NCBI GenBank assembly: GCA_024398135.1
Contig: CP073750.1
Coordinates: 3,720,001 to 3,784,000, forward strand
From: a bacterium SCSIO 12643
Lineage (GTDB): Bacteria > Bacteroidota > Bacteroidia > Flavobacteriales_G > Salibacteraceae
DNA: 64,000 nucleotides
Reading direction: 5' to 3'
Shown here: one piece after another, positions 46,601 through 54,822 of the stretch
How the letters are laid out: every line of letters starts with the position of its first letter
Position numbering within the stretch: position 1 is the stretch's first letter
The notes under the pieces: model-generated
What the model saw: only the letters and a program-made list of their open reading frames with translations
What the model was told of the DNA's origin: nothing
The model's database searches: none
Made by a program: the position numbers and the translations under genes

Positions 46601-46781
46601 TGAAAAGGTTGAACACCTTGTAGAAGTGTTTGAGCAAACAAAACAGCTTGATGAAATTCACTTAGATGGTGATTATAGAACTCTAGTGCCTCAAAACGTA
46701 ATCGAAGAATTTGGATTAAGTTTCGATCAATTTGAGGTTTACTTAATCACCTCATTAAAAAGTACAGTAAATGAGGATTAG
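43611..46781 (+). CDS. sacsin-type GHKL ATPase with C-terminal DUF3883 (PD-(D/E)XK-like) domain
   Basis: 1056 residues from ATG 43611 (MQEDRNLLLEKT). Upstream in-frame starts at 43551/43554 add 19-20 His/Cys/Lys-rich residues that look non-coding. Residues about 25-130 form an HSP90/GHKL ATP site of sacsin type: ELVQNACD (Glu46, Asn50), FSHNGKAFT and GKYGTGFLTTH. A long helical middle follows. Residues about 890-990 form a DUF3883-type domain: GQDIVI (Asp920) then YYIEVKS (Glu934-Val-Lys936), the D...ExK spacing of PD-(D/E)XK nucleases. A nucleotide-gated nuclease is inferred. Partner: the NACHT gene 100 bp upstream. Confidence 0.85.
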   Translation: MQEDRNLLLEKTKKEDERSSLKKFADDMLRGFEKFNKKSSDRAIWELVQNACDLTERCKIKIDYRDNQFSFSHNGKAFTTMTLISLVKQVSGKYGDDDIPEVGKYGTGFLTTHTFGRKFKLNSYLDAGGYYLPIKDFEIDRTPKTWQELSDNISEQKKRVYDLLEKENAVEVSDLKTTFAYLPSSKKELEYIKESSKYLDDYIPLVFTINNRLQEVVVHQENGVTDTYRFRSKKRIENDQKIDLHKSIIIKNHDEIHLFSIRDEEEEIEIILPVDKNKEVIQFNENIARLFYYYPLIGSEDFGLNFIINCNKFLPTEPRDTIHLNSDKDQVKADEESNRLIIEKCSSLIFSFLRSNIIEVKNPLLYTNVNFRTDSDDSFLNEYFTELSNKWNSELSELPFVKTNDGYKSINSVSYLSEDFLNTEDDLFDCFYELISKFYSSIPVKEDIIKWSEHAINWNNESTTFITHNDLLEKISECSLQDFNETILVQYYQYIIDLVDIAYFNDLDLIPNIEGNFNKIGVLLKPDNLNDTLIELGKVLIPVSIAKLIHPAFHFSFSLNLFNRRNFSDEVKNSLDEKNIDNSIFYPEELNNELFHYDLVETKNKVEESYFKSLLEFCKLTNSVDSTSKPNQLLKKISTYYNWDESLLHLPSLSEDSENIESRSTRKVLIKIFCNLIALHNNNWVQENTAFLSDLCSLYDDSYKEVYKESKIYPNQLFELHLAEDLKRDNGVTNEIKQLYLAVEKKDINEILSIATFNSFLSEDDYINNRYLTTIIEETLFQDNISDIENHPLKTTILKIIPLLTEQNYQQLFPQLNDKKASIMISVVSKEETKEDIFSIVTLDDEKIKNIGDLVRKSNFEEILNKALESLEDENQRKANFQFKHQIGTHIEEKLKEHLKLLFQPEDIKCEVLGEQDGQDIVIKIKDEIKYYIEVKSRWDKRTSIRMSRNQTLRSNEHQNIYALCSVDMTDYHEEDRFEISDINKILDNIKFVNNIGEKVEHLVEVFEQTKQLDEIHLDGDYRTLVPQNVIEEFGLSFDQFEVYLITSLKSTVNED

Positions 46782-46885
46782 AAGAAAAACAGCATACAAC
46801 TATACGTAATATCCGTCAGGAAACTACTATGCATAGTCAAACCGTTTAATGCAATTAAAAGAAAGCTATTTGGTGAAACTTACTC

Positions 46886-47680
46886 CTACCCATAAAACCT
46901 CCGAATCAACTCCTGCATTTCGGTATGAATCAATCCATTGGTAGCTAGAATTTCAGAACCATCGGTATATTCCTCGCGGTCGGTAAAATAACCGGATTTC
47001 CCACCGGCACGTTCCACAATAAAAGCACCAGCGGCCACATCCCACGGATTGAGTCCGTATTCGTAGAAACCATCAAAACGTCCGCAGGCCACATAGGCTA
47101 AATCTACGGCAGCAGATCCCAAACGTCTAAGTCCACGGGTGTTTTCCATAAAGTATCTTAAAGAAGCCAGAAAGCCTTCCATTTTATAAAAATCATGATA
47201 CGGGAATCCGGTCGCTAATAAAGTATCGCTTAAGTTTTGGGTTTGCGTTACTGAAATTGTGTGGCCATTCAGATAAGCTGCACTGTCTTTCCAGGCATAA
47301 AAACATTCATCCAAATTGATTTCATACACCACACCAATCACGGGTTGGTTGTTTTCCATTAACGCCACACTAATAGAGTAGAGGGGAACCCCATGAATAA
47401 AGTTCGTGGTGCCGTCCAAAGGGTCAATCACCCAATTGTAAGTGTCTCCAATTTTGTCTGAAGTGCCTTCTTCGGCAATAAAACCTGCTTCGGGAAGTAA
47501 CGCGCTTAAACCTGCTACCAGTTTTTGTTCGGCCGTTTTATCTACAAAACTTACCAAACTGTTTAAGCTTTTGGTTTCTACCGCATCTTCGGTAAAGTCT
47601 TTTCTCTGGGCCAGAATATACGTTCCGGTTTCTTTGATCAGTGCGATGGATTGTTCACACAACTCTTGATAGTTCATCAA
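46886..47680 (-). CDS. inositol monophosphatase family protein
   Basis: 264 residues. Mg-binding motifs are complete: EEGTSD (Glu-Glu), WVIDPLDGTTNF (DPlDGT) and NPWDVAAGAFIVERAGG (WD..A). RRLGSAAVDLAYVACGRFD is the usual segment before the third motif. This is the IMPase/SuhB family, dephosphorylating myo-inositol-1-phosphate or related sugar phosphates (3'(2')-bisphosphate nucleotidase CysQ is related). The next gene downstream in reading direction is outside the cluster. It lies 15 bp after the YggS gene, same strand. Confidence 0.93.
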   Translation of the reverse strand: MMNYQELCEQSIALIKETGTYILAQRKDFTEDAVETKSLNSLVSFVDKTAEQKLVAGLSALLPEAGFIAEEGTSDKIGDTYNWVIDPLDGTTNFIHGVPLYSISVALMENNQPVIGVVYEINLDECFYAWKDSAAYLNGHTISVTQTQNLSDTLLATGFPYHDFYKMEGFLASLRYFMENTRGLRRLGSAAVDLAYVACGRFDGFYEYGLNPWDVAAGAFIVERAGGKSGYFTDREEYTDGSEILATNGLIHTEMQELIRRFYG

Positions 47681-47695
47681 TGGAAAGAATGAAAT

Positions 47696-48361
47696 TTACT
47701 TTTTAGAATAATCTCGTGCACCAAATATGGAAGATCCGATCCGCACCATATTGGAACCGTTTTTAATGGCCAACTCATAATCATTGCTCATCCCCATAGA
47801 AAGGATATCAAAATCAGATTTAAACTCCTGGCACGCTAAAAACAGGTTGTGTAACTTTCCAAATTCTTCTTCCACCACAGAGTCAATAAACGTATTGGTG
47901 CCCATGCCCATAAAACCACGGATATTCACATTTTCGTATTTATTGAATAAACCTTCTTTCATGATGTCAAACGCATCAGAAAACAAGAAACCCGTTTTAG
48001 AATCTTCACGGGCAATGTGTACCTGAATCAGCACATCAATTACACGATCATTGTTTTTGGCACGTTTATCAATTTCTGCAATCAAACGTTCACTATCCAC
48101 AGAATGAATCAGATTGACAAAAGGCGCAATATACTTGACTTTATTGGTCTGCATGCGTCCAATCATATGCCATTCGATATCTTTCGGCAGGTCATTGTGT
48201 TTATCGCGAAGCTCTAATGCTTTGTTTTCTCCAAATACCCGTTGGCCGGCATCATAAGCTTCCTGGATGGCTTCGTTGGGTTTGGTTTTTGAAACAGCAA
48301 TAAGTGTTACATTTTCAGGAATTGTCTTTCCGATTTTTTCTAAGTTTTCAGCTATTTTCAT
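47696..48361 (-). CDS. YggS-family pyridoxal 5'-phosphate homeostasis protein
   Basis: 221 residues, normal length for YggS/PROSC. The PLP lysine is in LIAVSKTKP (Lys about residue 26). FGENKALELRDK, WHMIGRMQTNKVKY and LSMGMSNDYELAIKNGSNMVRIGSSIFG are all diagnostic. The protein buffers free PLP in the cytoplasm. It is probably in one operon with the inositol monophosphatase and the DUF1015 gene (14-bp gap). Confidence 0.95.
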   Translation of the reverse strand: MKIAENLEKIGKTIPENVTLIAVSKTKPNEAIQEAYDAGQRVFGENKALELRDKHNDLPKDIEWHMIGRMQTNKVKYIAPFVNLIHSVDSERLIAEIDKRAKNNDRVIDVLIQVHIAREDSKTGFLFSDAFDIMKEGLFNKYENVNIRGFMGMGTNTFIDSVVEEEFGKLHNLFLACQEFKSDFDILSMGMSNDYELAIKNGSNMVRIGSSIFGARDYSKK

Positions 48362-48374
48362 TCCCCAAATAGTT

Positions 48375-49619
48375 TTAATGATCGAATATAGAATAAATAG
48401 TTAAACCACTACGCAATTTGGGTTCAATCCATGTACTTTTAGGAGGCATGGTTAATCCCTGATCTGAAATCTCTATAAGTTGTTCAACTTCAACCGGGTA
48501 TAAGGCAAATGCTAAATCTGCCTTGCCTTTACGTACCATTTTCTCCATTCCTTTAAGACCTTTATCGCCACCATAGAAGTGCATGCGACTATCGGTTTTG
48601 ATATCTTCAATGCCTAAAATCGGATTGAGAATGGTTTCGGAAAGTTGATGGCTGTCCAATTGTGAGATGATATTTTCTTGTTGAATTAAATCGTTGTTTA
48701 ACACCAATTTATACCAGGAGTTATCTAGAAACATATGGATATGGTGTTTTTGCTTGGGACGACTCTTTTTAGGAAGTGGAGTCACCGTATAACTTTCCTC
48801 GATTTTAGCTAAAAGTTGTTCCGAAGTCAAACCGTTGAGTCCGCTTACCAAACGGTTAAATGGCAAAATATTCAACTGATGATCAGAAATCAGATAAGCC
48901 ATAAAGTAATCGTAAGCTTCGCCAAATTCGCTTCCGTAATAATCTCTTAAATCAGATGAGAGTCGGGCAGAGGATGCACAACGGTGGTGACCGTCTGCGA
49001 TATACATATCCGGTACCTGTTGAAAAGCACCCTGCATTTTTCGGATATCTTCTTCATTAGAGATCAACCATAAATTATGAATGGTTTTATCGGTAGTAGA
49101 AAACTCATATTCAGGTCTCGTTTCCGAATACTTTTTCAAAATCGAATCAATTTCATCCTGATGTTTGTAAGTCAACAGCACAGGTTCTGCATTGATTTTG
49201 GTTTCCTTTAGATATTGTGCAAATATCGATTCCCTTTTAGTCAGCGTATGCTCATGTTTTTTGACATGTCCCGTGTTAAAGTCATCAATAGAAACCCCGG
49301 CAATCACTCCAATAAATGAATGGTTTTGCTTGATCTGTTGATACACATAGAACTGCGGCTTTGTATCTCTTTGGAAAATCCCCTGATCGTTGAAATCTTC
49401 GAAACGAGAACGTACTTCACGATAACGATCCAGCATGGTTTGATTGCCGTGATCTTTTAAACCGTAGGTCGGTGTGATGACATGCAAAAAAGTATATGGA
49501 TTGGCCGATAGCTTTTCTTTAAAATCCTTCTCCGAATAGTTGATGTAAGATCTGGAACCTACTAAACTCACTTTATTTCGATGTGGTCGAATGGCTCTGA
49601 AAGGAATAATGTTTGCCAT
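48375..49619 (-). CDS. DUF1015 family protein
   Basis: 414 residues from ATG 49619 (MANIIPFRAIRPHRNKV), the normal start; an earlier ATG at 49640 adds seven residues. Typical DUF1015 segments are FRAIRP at the start, a ...QTMLDRYREVRSRFEDF helix, YVYQQI, YIADGHHRCASSARLS (residues about 202-217) and FMAYLISD. The role is not firmly known; often linked in annotations to PLP-dependent or kinase-like HTH-free proteins. It shares a short operon with yggS. Confidence 0.85.
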   Translation of the reverse strand: MANIIPFRAIRPHRNKVSLVGSRSYINYSEKDFKEKLSANPYTFLHVITPTYGLKDHGNQTMLDRYREVRSRFEDFNDQGIFQRDTKPQFYVYQQIKQNHSFIGVIAGVSIDDFNTGHVKKHEHTLTKRESIFAQYLKETKINAEPVLLTYKHQDEIDSILKKYSETRPEYEFSTTDKTIHNLWLISNEEDIRKMQGAFQQVPDMYIADGHHRCASSARLSSDLRDYYGSEFGEAYDYFMAYLISDHQLNILPFNRLVSGLNGLTSEQLLAKIEESYTVTPLPKKSRPKQKHHIHMFLDNSWYKLVLNNDLIQQENIISQLDSHQLSETILNPILGIEDIKTDSRMHFYGGDKGLKGMEKMVRKGKADLAFALYPVEVEQLIEISDQGLTMPPKSTWIEPKLRSGLTIYSIFDH

Positions 49620-49706
49620 ATCTGAAAAATTAGTTCGCAAAATTAGCCAGAACAGCTAAATTGAACTTGAACAAAATGTTATGATTTGATATTGATGGTA
49701 GATGAT

Positions 49707-49742
49707 AAAAAAGCCGTAAAACACCAGTTTTACGGCTTTTTT
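49707..49742. terminator. bidirectional terminator between 3-hydroxybutyryl-CoA dehydrogenase and DUF1015
   Basis: AAAAAAGCCGTAAAAC and GTTTTACGGCTTTTTT form a perfect 16-bp stem with an ACCA loop. It serves the minus-strand dehydrogenase gene that ends at 49760. Confidence 0.93.
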
Positions 49743-49759
49743 ATGTGAATGTGTTGTGC

Positions 49760-50650
49760 TTATTTTTTGAACGTATCAGCTACGATCAATTCTTTTGTGC
49801 CATGGGTATGGTTATAGAATCCGTTTCCGGATTTTACACCTAAGTGTCCGGCTTGTACCATGTTTACCAATAATGGAGATGGTGCATATTTAGGATTTCC
49901 GAATCCTTCGTACATCACACGTAAAATAGATAAACATACATCCAGACCGATAAAATCAGCCAATTGTAATGGACCCATTGGATGCGCCATACCTAATTTC
50001 ATTACCGTATCAATTTCTGCCACACCTGCTACACCTTCGTGAAGGGTAATGATCGCTTCATTGATCATTGGCATTAAAATACGATTCGCAACGAACCCAG
50101 GATAATCATTTACCTCAGTTGGAGATTTCTTTAAATTTCTGGATAATTCCATAATGGTCTCCGTTACCTCATCGCTGGTTTGATATCCACGGATAATCTC
50201 TACCAGTTTCATGATAGGTACCGGATTCATAAAGTGCATTCCAATTACTTTTTCCGGTCTTGAAGTTACCGAAGCAATTTGAGTGATCGAGATAGAAGAA
50301 GTGTTACTTGCTAAAATCACCTCAGGAGCTGTAAGCTGATCTAAATCTCTGAAGATCTTTAATTTTAGATCCACGTTTTCAGTAGCCGCTTCCACTACCA
50401 GTTGGATATCTTTTACACCCTCAGCCATATCGGTGTATGTCGTTAGGTTCGCAAGAGTTGCAGCTTTGTCGTCTTCAGAAATTCTTTCTTTCTTCACCAT
50501 ACGATCCAGATTTTTCGTAATGGTTCCAATCGCTCGGTCCAAAGAGTCCTGAGAGATATCAATTAAAGATACTTTATATCCAAATTGTGCGAATGTATGC
50601 GCAATTCCGTTGCCCATTGTTCCGGCACCAATTACAGCTACTTTTTCCAT
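49760..50650 (-). CDS. 3-hydroxybutyryl-CoA dehydrogenase
   Basis: 296 residues from ATG 50650 (MEKVAVIGAGTMGNGIAHT). The frame before it is AT-rich leader. The NAD loop is GAGTMGNG (8-15). The catalytic His is in GMHFMNPVPIMKLVEII, followed by a conserved Asn in ...PGFVANRIL. The C-terminal DLGL-like domain reads LADFIGLDVCLSIL. The length matches stand-alone HBD rather than the large FadJ-type fusion. It acts in butanoate or fatty-acid oxidation metabolism. Confidence 0.95.
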   Translation of the reverse strand: MEKVAVIGAGTMGNGIAHTFAQFGYKVSLIDISQDSLDRAIGTITKNLDRMVKKERISEDDKAATLANLTTYTDMAEGVKDIQLVVEAATENVDLKLKIFRDLDQLTAPEVILASNTSSISITQIASVTSRPEKVIGMHFMNPVPIMKLVEIIRGYQTSDEVTETIMELSRNLKKSPTEVNDYPGFVANRILMPMINEAIITLHEGVAGVAEIDTVMKLGMAHPMGPLQLADFIGLDVCLSILRVMYEGFGNPKYAPSPLLVNMVQAGHLGVKSGNGFYNHTHGTKELIVADTFKK

Positions 50651-50885
50651 TATATTATATTTTTTTAAGTGTCGTTTAAAGATTTGCAAATATAGTTTTT
50701 GCGGGCCCAAATTTAGTCTAAATGAAATGGTATTAAAAGCTTATTTTTTGTTGAAATCAATGAGTTAAAAAGAGGATATGAACAGTTTATATTTTGAATG
50801 CGAATGATCCATGGAATTGGATTCCAAAATCCATATTTCCCCAATGTTTTTAAGCTATATTTGAAAAGTGAACAAAATTACTCCT

Positions 50886-52250
50886 ATGAAGAATATATAC
50901 ACTCCTATTGTATTGATCATTGCACTTTTATGGATTCCTTTTAATGGGAAATCTCAGTTAAACTGTTACAGTTTACAAGCACCAACCATCATGGTCGAGG
51001 GCATGGAAAAGATTGCGATCATGAATTTTGAAAACCGTAGAGATACCCATTGGTATTACTATCGTAACAATGATTATGGAGCGCAATTGGCTGATTATAT
51101 GATTGCTTCGTTGTTGGAAAAGCACAGAGGTGTATACAGTTTGGAAGCCGCCAAGCAAAACAAAGCAGATCTATCTGATATTACCATGAGTCAGTTGATG
51201 AGTCGTAATAAAGAAACCAAGCTGGCGAAGAAAGGTAAGAACTATATGGAACGTTACAATACGGATGTTTATACTGTGGTGGAACGTGGTGAGTTGGATA
51301 AAGTGATGCAGGAGCAGAAACTGGGAGCAAGTGGTGCTATTTCTGATGCGGATGCGACAGAAGTAGGTAAGTTATTGGGTTTGGATGTGATGATCACCGG
51401 AAACTATTCTACAGATGTAAAGACTTCTGTAAAGAAGAGTGGAAGTGGTTCAGGTTTGAGCTATAATGCGAAGAAAATTGCGACAGTAGATGTGACTATG
51501 AAAATTATCTCCATTGAAACCGGAGAGATTTTAAGTATGGTGAATAAAACTGCAACCTTAAAAAAGAAAGCTTCCGGAAGTTCTTATTCTGAAGCAAGTA
51601 GCAGTTTATCTACTGATGGACAAATTATCAGAAGTTGTTTGAAAGATGTAGCAAAACAGCTGGTATCTCATTTTGCACCAACATTTGTGTATCAGGAGCT
51701 TGCTGTGGAAAAACCAGCAGGAAAAGGATATAAAGATGACTTTAAAAAAGCGAAGGATTTGGTAAAGGAAAATGATTTATCAGGAGCTTTTGCGATTGTA
51801 AAGAAAGTATATGATAAAGATCCATATGATGCAGCTATGGCGCATAACATGGGTGTTTTATACGAAGCGGTAGGAAACTTTGATCAGGCGATTGAGTATC
51901 ATAAAGCAGCGTATGAAATTGATCCTTCAAAAGAGCATAACGATGCGATGCAACGTGCGATGAATAGTAAAGAAGCTTTAAAAGAACTGGAAAGACTAGG
52001 TGTAGATGCTTCACCGTATCAGTTTGATGAAAGTGCCGGAGCACGTTTGAATATGCAAAAGGTACAAACCATTGGTAAAAAGACCGATCGTTATGATGTG
52101 TATATCGAAGCCAATAAAGCAGCCGATATTGCAGCTAAAGTACCGGGAAGTACAGAATTTGTAAAACTAGGGGAAGAAGGAAACTGGGTGAAAATCAAGT
52201 TGATTGGCGGTAAAGAAGGTTTTATCGATAAAAAGTATTTGAAGAAATAA
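50886..52250 (+). CDS. CsgG-like protein with TPR and SH3-like tail
   Basis: 454 residues from ATG 50886 (MKNIYTPIVLIIALLWIPF); GTG 50868 is an alternative six codons upstream. After the signal peptide, residues about 40-270 resemble the CsgG curli-secretion/lipoprotein domain (EKIAIMNFENR, VVERGELDKVMQEQKLGASG, EVGKLLGLDVMITGNYS). TPR-like helices follow (KKAKDLVKENDLSGAFAIVK, MAHNMGVLYEAVGNFDQAIE). The last 60 residues look SH3-like (DVYIEANKAADIAAKVPGST, then EEGNWVKIKL). It probably works in the periplasm or outer membrane; no lipobox Cys is evident. Confidence 0.75.
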   Translation: MKNIYTPIVLIIALLWIPFNGKSQLNCYSLQAPTIMVEGMEKIAIMNFENRRDTHWYYYRNNDYGAQLADYMIASLLEKHRGVYSLEAAKQNKADLSDITMSQLMSRNKETKLAKKGKNYMERYNTDVYTVVERGELDKVMQEQKLGASGAISDADATEVGKLLGLDVMITGNYSTDVKTSVKKSGSGSGLSYNAKKIATVDVTMKIISIETGEILSMVNKTATLKKKASGSSYSEASSSLSTDGQIIRSCLKDVAKQLVSHFAPTFVYQELAVEKPAGKGYKDDFKKAKDLVKENDLSGAFAIVKKVYDKDPYDAAMAHNMGVLYEAVGNFDQAIEYHKAAYEIDPSKEHNDAMQRAMNSKEALKELERLGVDASPYQFDESAGARLNMQKVQTIGKKTDRYDVYIEANKAADIAAKVPGSTEFVKLGEEGNWVKIKLIGGKEGFIDKKYLKK

Positions 52251-52267
52251 ATTTGGATTTAAATAGT

Positions 52268-52300
52268 AAAAGCCAGATGAATGTTCATCTGGCTTTTTTT
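52268..52300 (+). terminator. intrinsic terminator after the CsgG-like gene
   Basis: AGCCAGATGAA and TTCATCTGGCT form an 11-bp stem with a very short loop, followed by TTTTTTT. Confidence 0.9.
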
Positions 52301-52346
52301 ATGCCTTAACGGTAGAAATGTAATGTTGGATTTAGAATATTTATAA

Positions 52347-52514
52347 GACTTTAAAAATGGCATTCTGGAAGGTTTGGTAGAAAGCAAGAAGAATGTAGTG
52401 GTAATCGAACCCATGTTTGAGCTCAGACATCGACTCGAAGAGGCGTTCATGTCGTTTGCGAGTTTGGGTGAGATAGCGGAATTATTCGTTAGCTTTCAAC
52501 AAAGCTTTCGGTAG
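52347..52514 (+). pseudogene. start-less open frame, possible gene remnant
   Basis: A frame of 55 codons directly follows a TAA at 52344-52346 and ends with TAG at 52512-52514. Its sequence reads as an amphipathic helical protein, quite unlike random AT-rich translation. No ATG in the first 24 codons. It could be the tail of a deleted gene. Confidence 0.3.
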
Positions 52515-52590
52515 CCTTGAACTTTTTAAGCACGTGTTAAAAGCTTTTGAATGTGTGCTTTTCCTTCATTTCATTCCGGTTGGTCCTTAT

Positions 52591-52617
52591 AATCGGACGC
52601 TGAGCGAAGTCGAAGTG
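52591..52617. repeat. short interspersed repeat (CTTCGACTTCGCTCAG type)
   Basis: The plus strand reads gacgCTGAGCGAAGTCGAAGtgtc. The core CTGAGCGAAGTCGAAG is a short intergenic repeat seen in many Bacteroidota and other genomes. Only one copy is found in this window. Confidence 0.4.
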
Positions 52618-52764
52618 TCAAGCCAAAATAGGACAAGAGGAATTGGTCAATTAGATTCTAATCACTTATAAATGAATTTTGTTGTGATTATGATTGAATT
52701 AAATCAATCTAGGTATTGTTCTAATATTCAAAATGAAAGTTAGGATAATTACCCATTTTTTATA

Positions 52765-53910
52765 TCATTTTGCTGTACTACCCAAAAGATTTTCACTATC
52801 AATCATATCCACCCATCGTTTCATTTTCTTTTGAATCACCTTAAAATGGTGTTGATCTTCCGGAGCAACGAATGTGAGTGCTTTGCCCGGGTTCTCTGCA
52901 CGTCCTGTACGCCCAATTCTATGAATAAAGTCTTTTGGTGAGCGTGGTAGCTCATAGTTGATGACATAAGGAAGGAATTCGATATCAATTCCACGACCTA
53001 GTAGGTCTGTAGCTACCAGAACCCGGATATTCTTATTCTTGAATTTGACCAACGAATCCATCCGGGAACCCTGACTTTTCTTACCATGAATTGCAGCTGC
53101 ACGGATGTTATTTTTCTTTAATTTTTTAACGAGATGATCCGCTTTGAATTTAGAAGACACAAATACCAGCACCTGATCCATATCGTGATGTTCGAGTAAA
53201 AACCTTAAAAGTGGTCCTTTACGTTCTTCCGTCACAAAGTATCCCGTTTGTTGGATTAGACTAAGATCCTGTTCTTTTTCAACATCACTAATTTTTACCG
53301 GATCGTTTAGCAATCCCGGGTGTAAAGCGCTGACCTTGTCGTCCAGGGTAGCCGAAAACAATAGGTTTTGGCGCTTTTTAGGAAGCAACTTAAAGATGTG
53401 CTCCATTTCATCTTTAAAACCCAGGTTTAATATTTTATCGGCTTCATCCAGAACCAATGTATCCACACGTGATAAATGAATCGCTTTATTTTCAACCAAT
53501 TCAATCAATCTTCCCGGGGTGGCTACCAGAACGTTGATTCCGTAAAGTGCTTTCATTTGTGGATTGATAGATACGCCACCATAAACTGCCATGGTTTTAA
53601 TGGGTTGGGGTAAGTTTTGTCCAAACGTATGAAACACGTCTTTCACTTGTTCGGCCAATTCTCTGGTGGGTACCATCACCAGTACATCTACGTTTCTGTT
53701 TTTAGTGAGGAACTTTCCCTGAAGGTTCATCAAAATGGGCAACACATAACTCGCTGTTTTACCCGATCCGGTTTTGGCAATCCCCAATACATCCTTTTTG
53801 TCCAGGACAGCCGGAATGGCTTTCTTTTGAATTGGATACGGTTTCTTAAAACCTTCTTGGACCAGTGTTTTTAATAGTGATGGTGTTAAACCCAGTGAAG
53901 AAAATGACAT
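52765..53910 (-). CDS. DEAD-box RNA helicase, RhlE-type
   Basis: 381 residues. All DEAD-box motifs are present: Q motif (GFKKPYPIQKKAIP), I AKTGSGKT, Ia PTRELAEQ, II DEAD, III SAT, V VATDLLGRGIDI and VI HRIGRTGRAE. The length and short C-terminal tail (after IQKKMKRWVDMID) fit RhlE/DbpA-type enzymes without a long basic extension. It unwinds RNA duplexes in ribosome assembly or mRNA decay in the cytoplasm. Confidence 0.94.
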   Translation of the reverse strand: MSFSSLGLTPSLLKTLVQEGFKKPYPIQKKAIPAVLDKKDVLGIAKTGSGKTASYVLPILMNLQGKFLTKNRNVDVLVMVPTRELAEQVKDVFHTFGQNLPQPIKTMAVYGGVSINPQMKALYGINVLVATPGRLIELVENKAIHLSRVDTLVLDEADKILNLGFKDEMEHIFKLLPKKRQNLLFSATLDDKVSALHPGLLNDPVKISDVEKEQDLSLIQQTGYFVTEERKGPLLRFLLEHHDMDQVLVFVSSKFKADHLVKKLKKNNIRAAAIHGKKSQGSRMDSLVKFKNKNIRVLVATDLLGRGIDIEFLPYVINYELPRSPKDFIHRIGRTGRAENPGKALTFVAPEDQHHFKVIQKKMKRWVDMIDSENLLGSTAK

Positions 53911-54010
53911 AGACGTTTTTGCTTTTTAGCTCGTGCAAATGTAGGGTAGTGGACATGACTGATCATGCCGAATCCGGGAATTCTGAATAGAAATTGAAAC
54001 AGGTAGAATT

Positions 54011-54814
54011 TTACAACTCAATAATTCGATCTACATTGGAATAGATGGTGAATTTGTCTTTTCGGCAAAACCCCAATAAAGTGATTCCGAGTTCTTTGGC
54101 GTAATCTACTGCAAGTGATGATGGAGCTGAAACAGCAGCGATTACCGGAATTCCGGCAGCAAATGTTTTGGTCAGAATTTCATAAGAAATCCGTCCGCTC
54201 ACCAGAATGTATTTGGCCGCTTTTATGTTTTGTTGGAGTAGAAGAGTACCAATCACCTTATCCACTGCATTATGTCTTCCGATGTCTTCTTTAACCACCA
54301 GTAAGTTTTTGTCTTGATCGAAAATAGCTGCCGCATGGATCCCACCGGATTGTTCAAATTGCAATTGACTTTTACGCATCAGGTCAAACATTTGATTCAT
54401 ATCGGTAGCGGTCAATTGCAGTTGTTGCGAATCGATTTTATTGGCAGCTGTAATCTCAGGAAGTTCCGGTTTTCCACAAATCCCACAGGATGAAACAGAA
54501 AGTAAACTTTGACCACTTTTATACCCTTTTCCCAATACATCAGGTCCAATGGTTACATTTATTTCGGAGATGTATCCCAGTGGACTCTTTTTAATCACTT
54601 CGGTGTGTAATTGGGCCTCTTTTGATCTGAAAATGTCTTCTGAAAATAGCAAACCACGAATCAATTCCACCTCATCACCAGGCGTACGCATGGTTACCAG
54701 ATATTGCTTTCCGTTGATATGAATTACCAAAGCTTCTTCTACAGTTAATGCGTCTTCCACATCAGTGACCTGTTGCGATTGAATTTTGATTCCCTTGTAT
54801 TTTGCTATAGCCAT
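54011..54814 (-). CDS. fdhD: formate dehydrogenase accessory sulfurtransferase FdhD
   Basis: 267 residues from ATG 54814 (MAIAKYKGIK). The longer frame from 54838 would run into the fhs terminator stem, so 54814 is preferred. The conserved SSCGICGKPE loop supplies the persulfide Cys. VVKEDIGRHNAVDKVIG and SGRISYEI are typical. FdhD passes sulfur to the molybdenum cofactor, needed for formate dehydrogenase activity; no fdh genes are in the window. It fits with moeA and fhs nearby. Confidence 0.95.
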   Translation of the reverse strand: MAIAKYKGIKIQSQQVTDVEDALTVEEALVIHINGKQYLVTMRTPGDEVELIRGLLFSEDIFRSKEAQLHTEVIKKSPLGYISEINVTIGPDVLGKGYKSGQSLLSVSSCGICGKPELPEITAANKIDSQQLQLTATDMNQMFDLMRKSQLQFEQSGGIHAAAIFDQDKNLLVVKEDIGRHNAVDKVIGTLLLQQNIKAAKYILVSGRISYEILTKTFAAGIPVIAAVSAPSSLAVDYAKELGITLLGFCRKDKFTIYSNVDRIIEL

Positions 54815-54822
54815 ATGAAAAT

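Larger units (their letters stand above)
52251..52764. other. 514-bp intergenic region between CsgG-like and RhlE genes
   Basis: Besides the terminator, this region holds a start-less open frame at 52347-52514 and a short repeat at 52591-52617. Nothing else is recognised. The frame reads DFKNGILEGLVESKKNVVVI, then EPMFELRHRLEEAFMSFASL, and ends with stop TAG. It has coding-like composition but no ATG, so it may be a gene remnant. Confidence 0.4.

Noticed and set aside
46782-46885. cassette-type site after the sacsin/DUF3883 gene
   Set aside because: ACAACTATACGTAATATCC resembles the left box, but no right arm is found.
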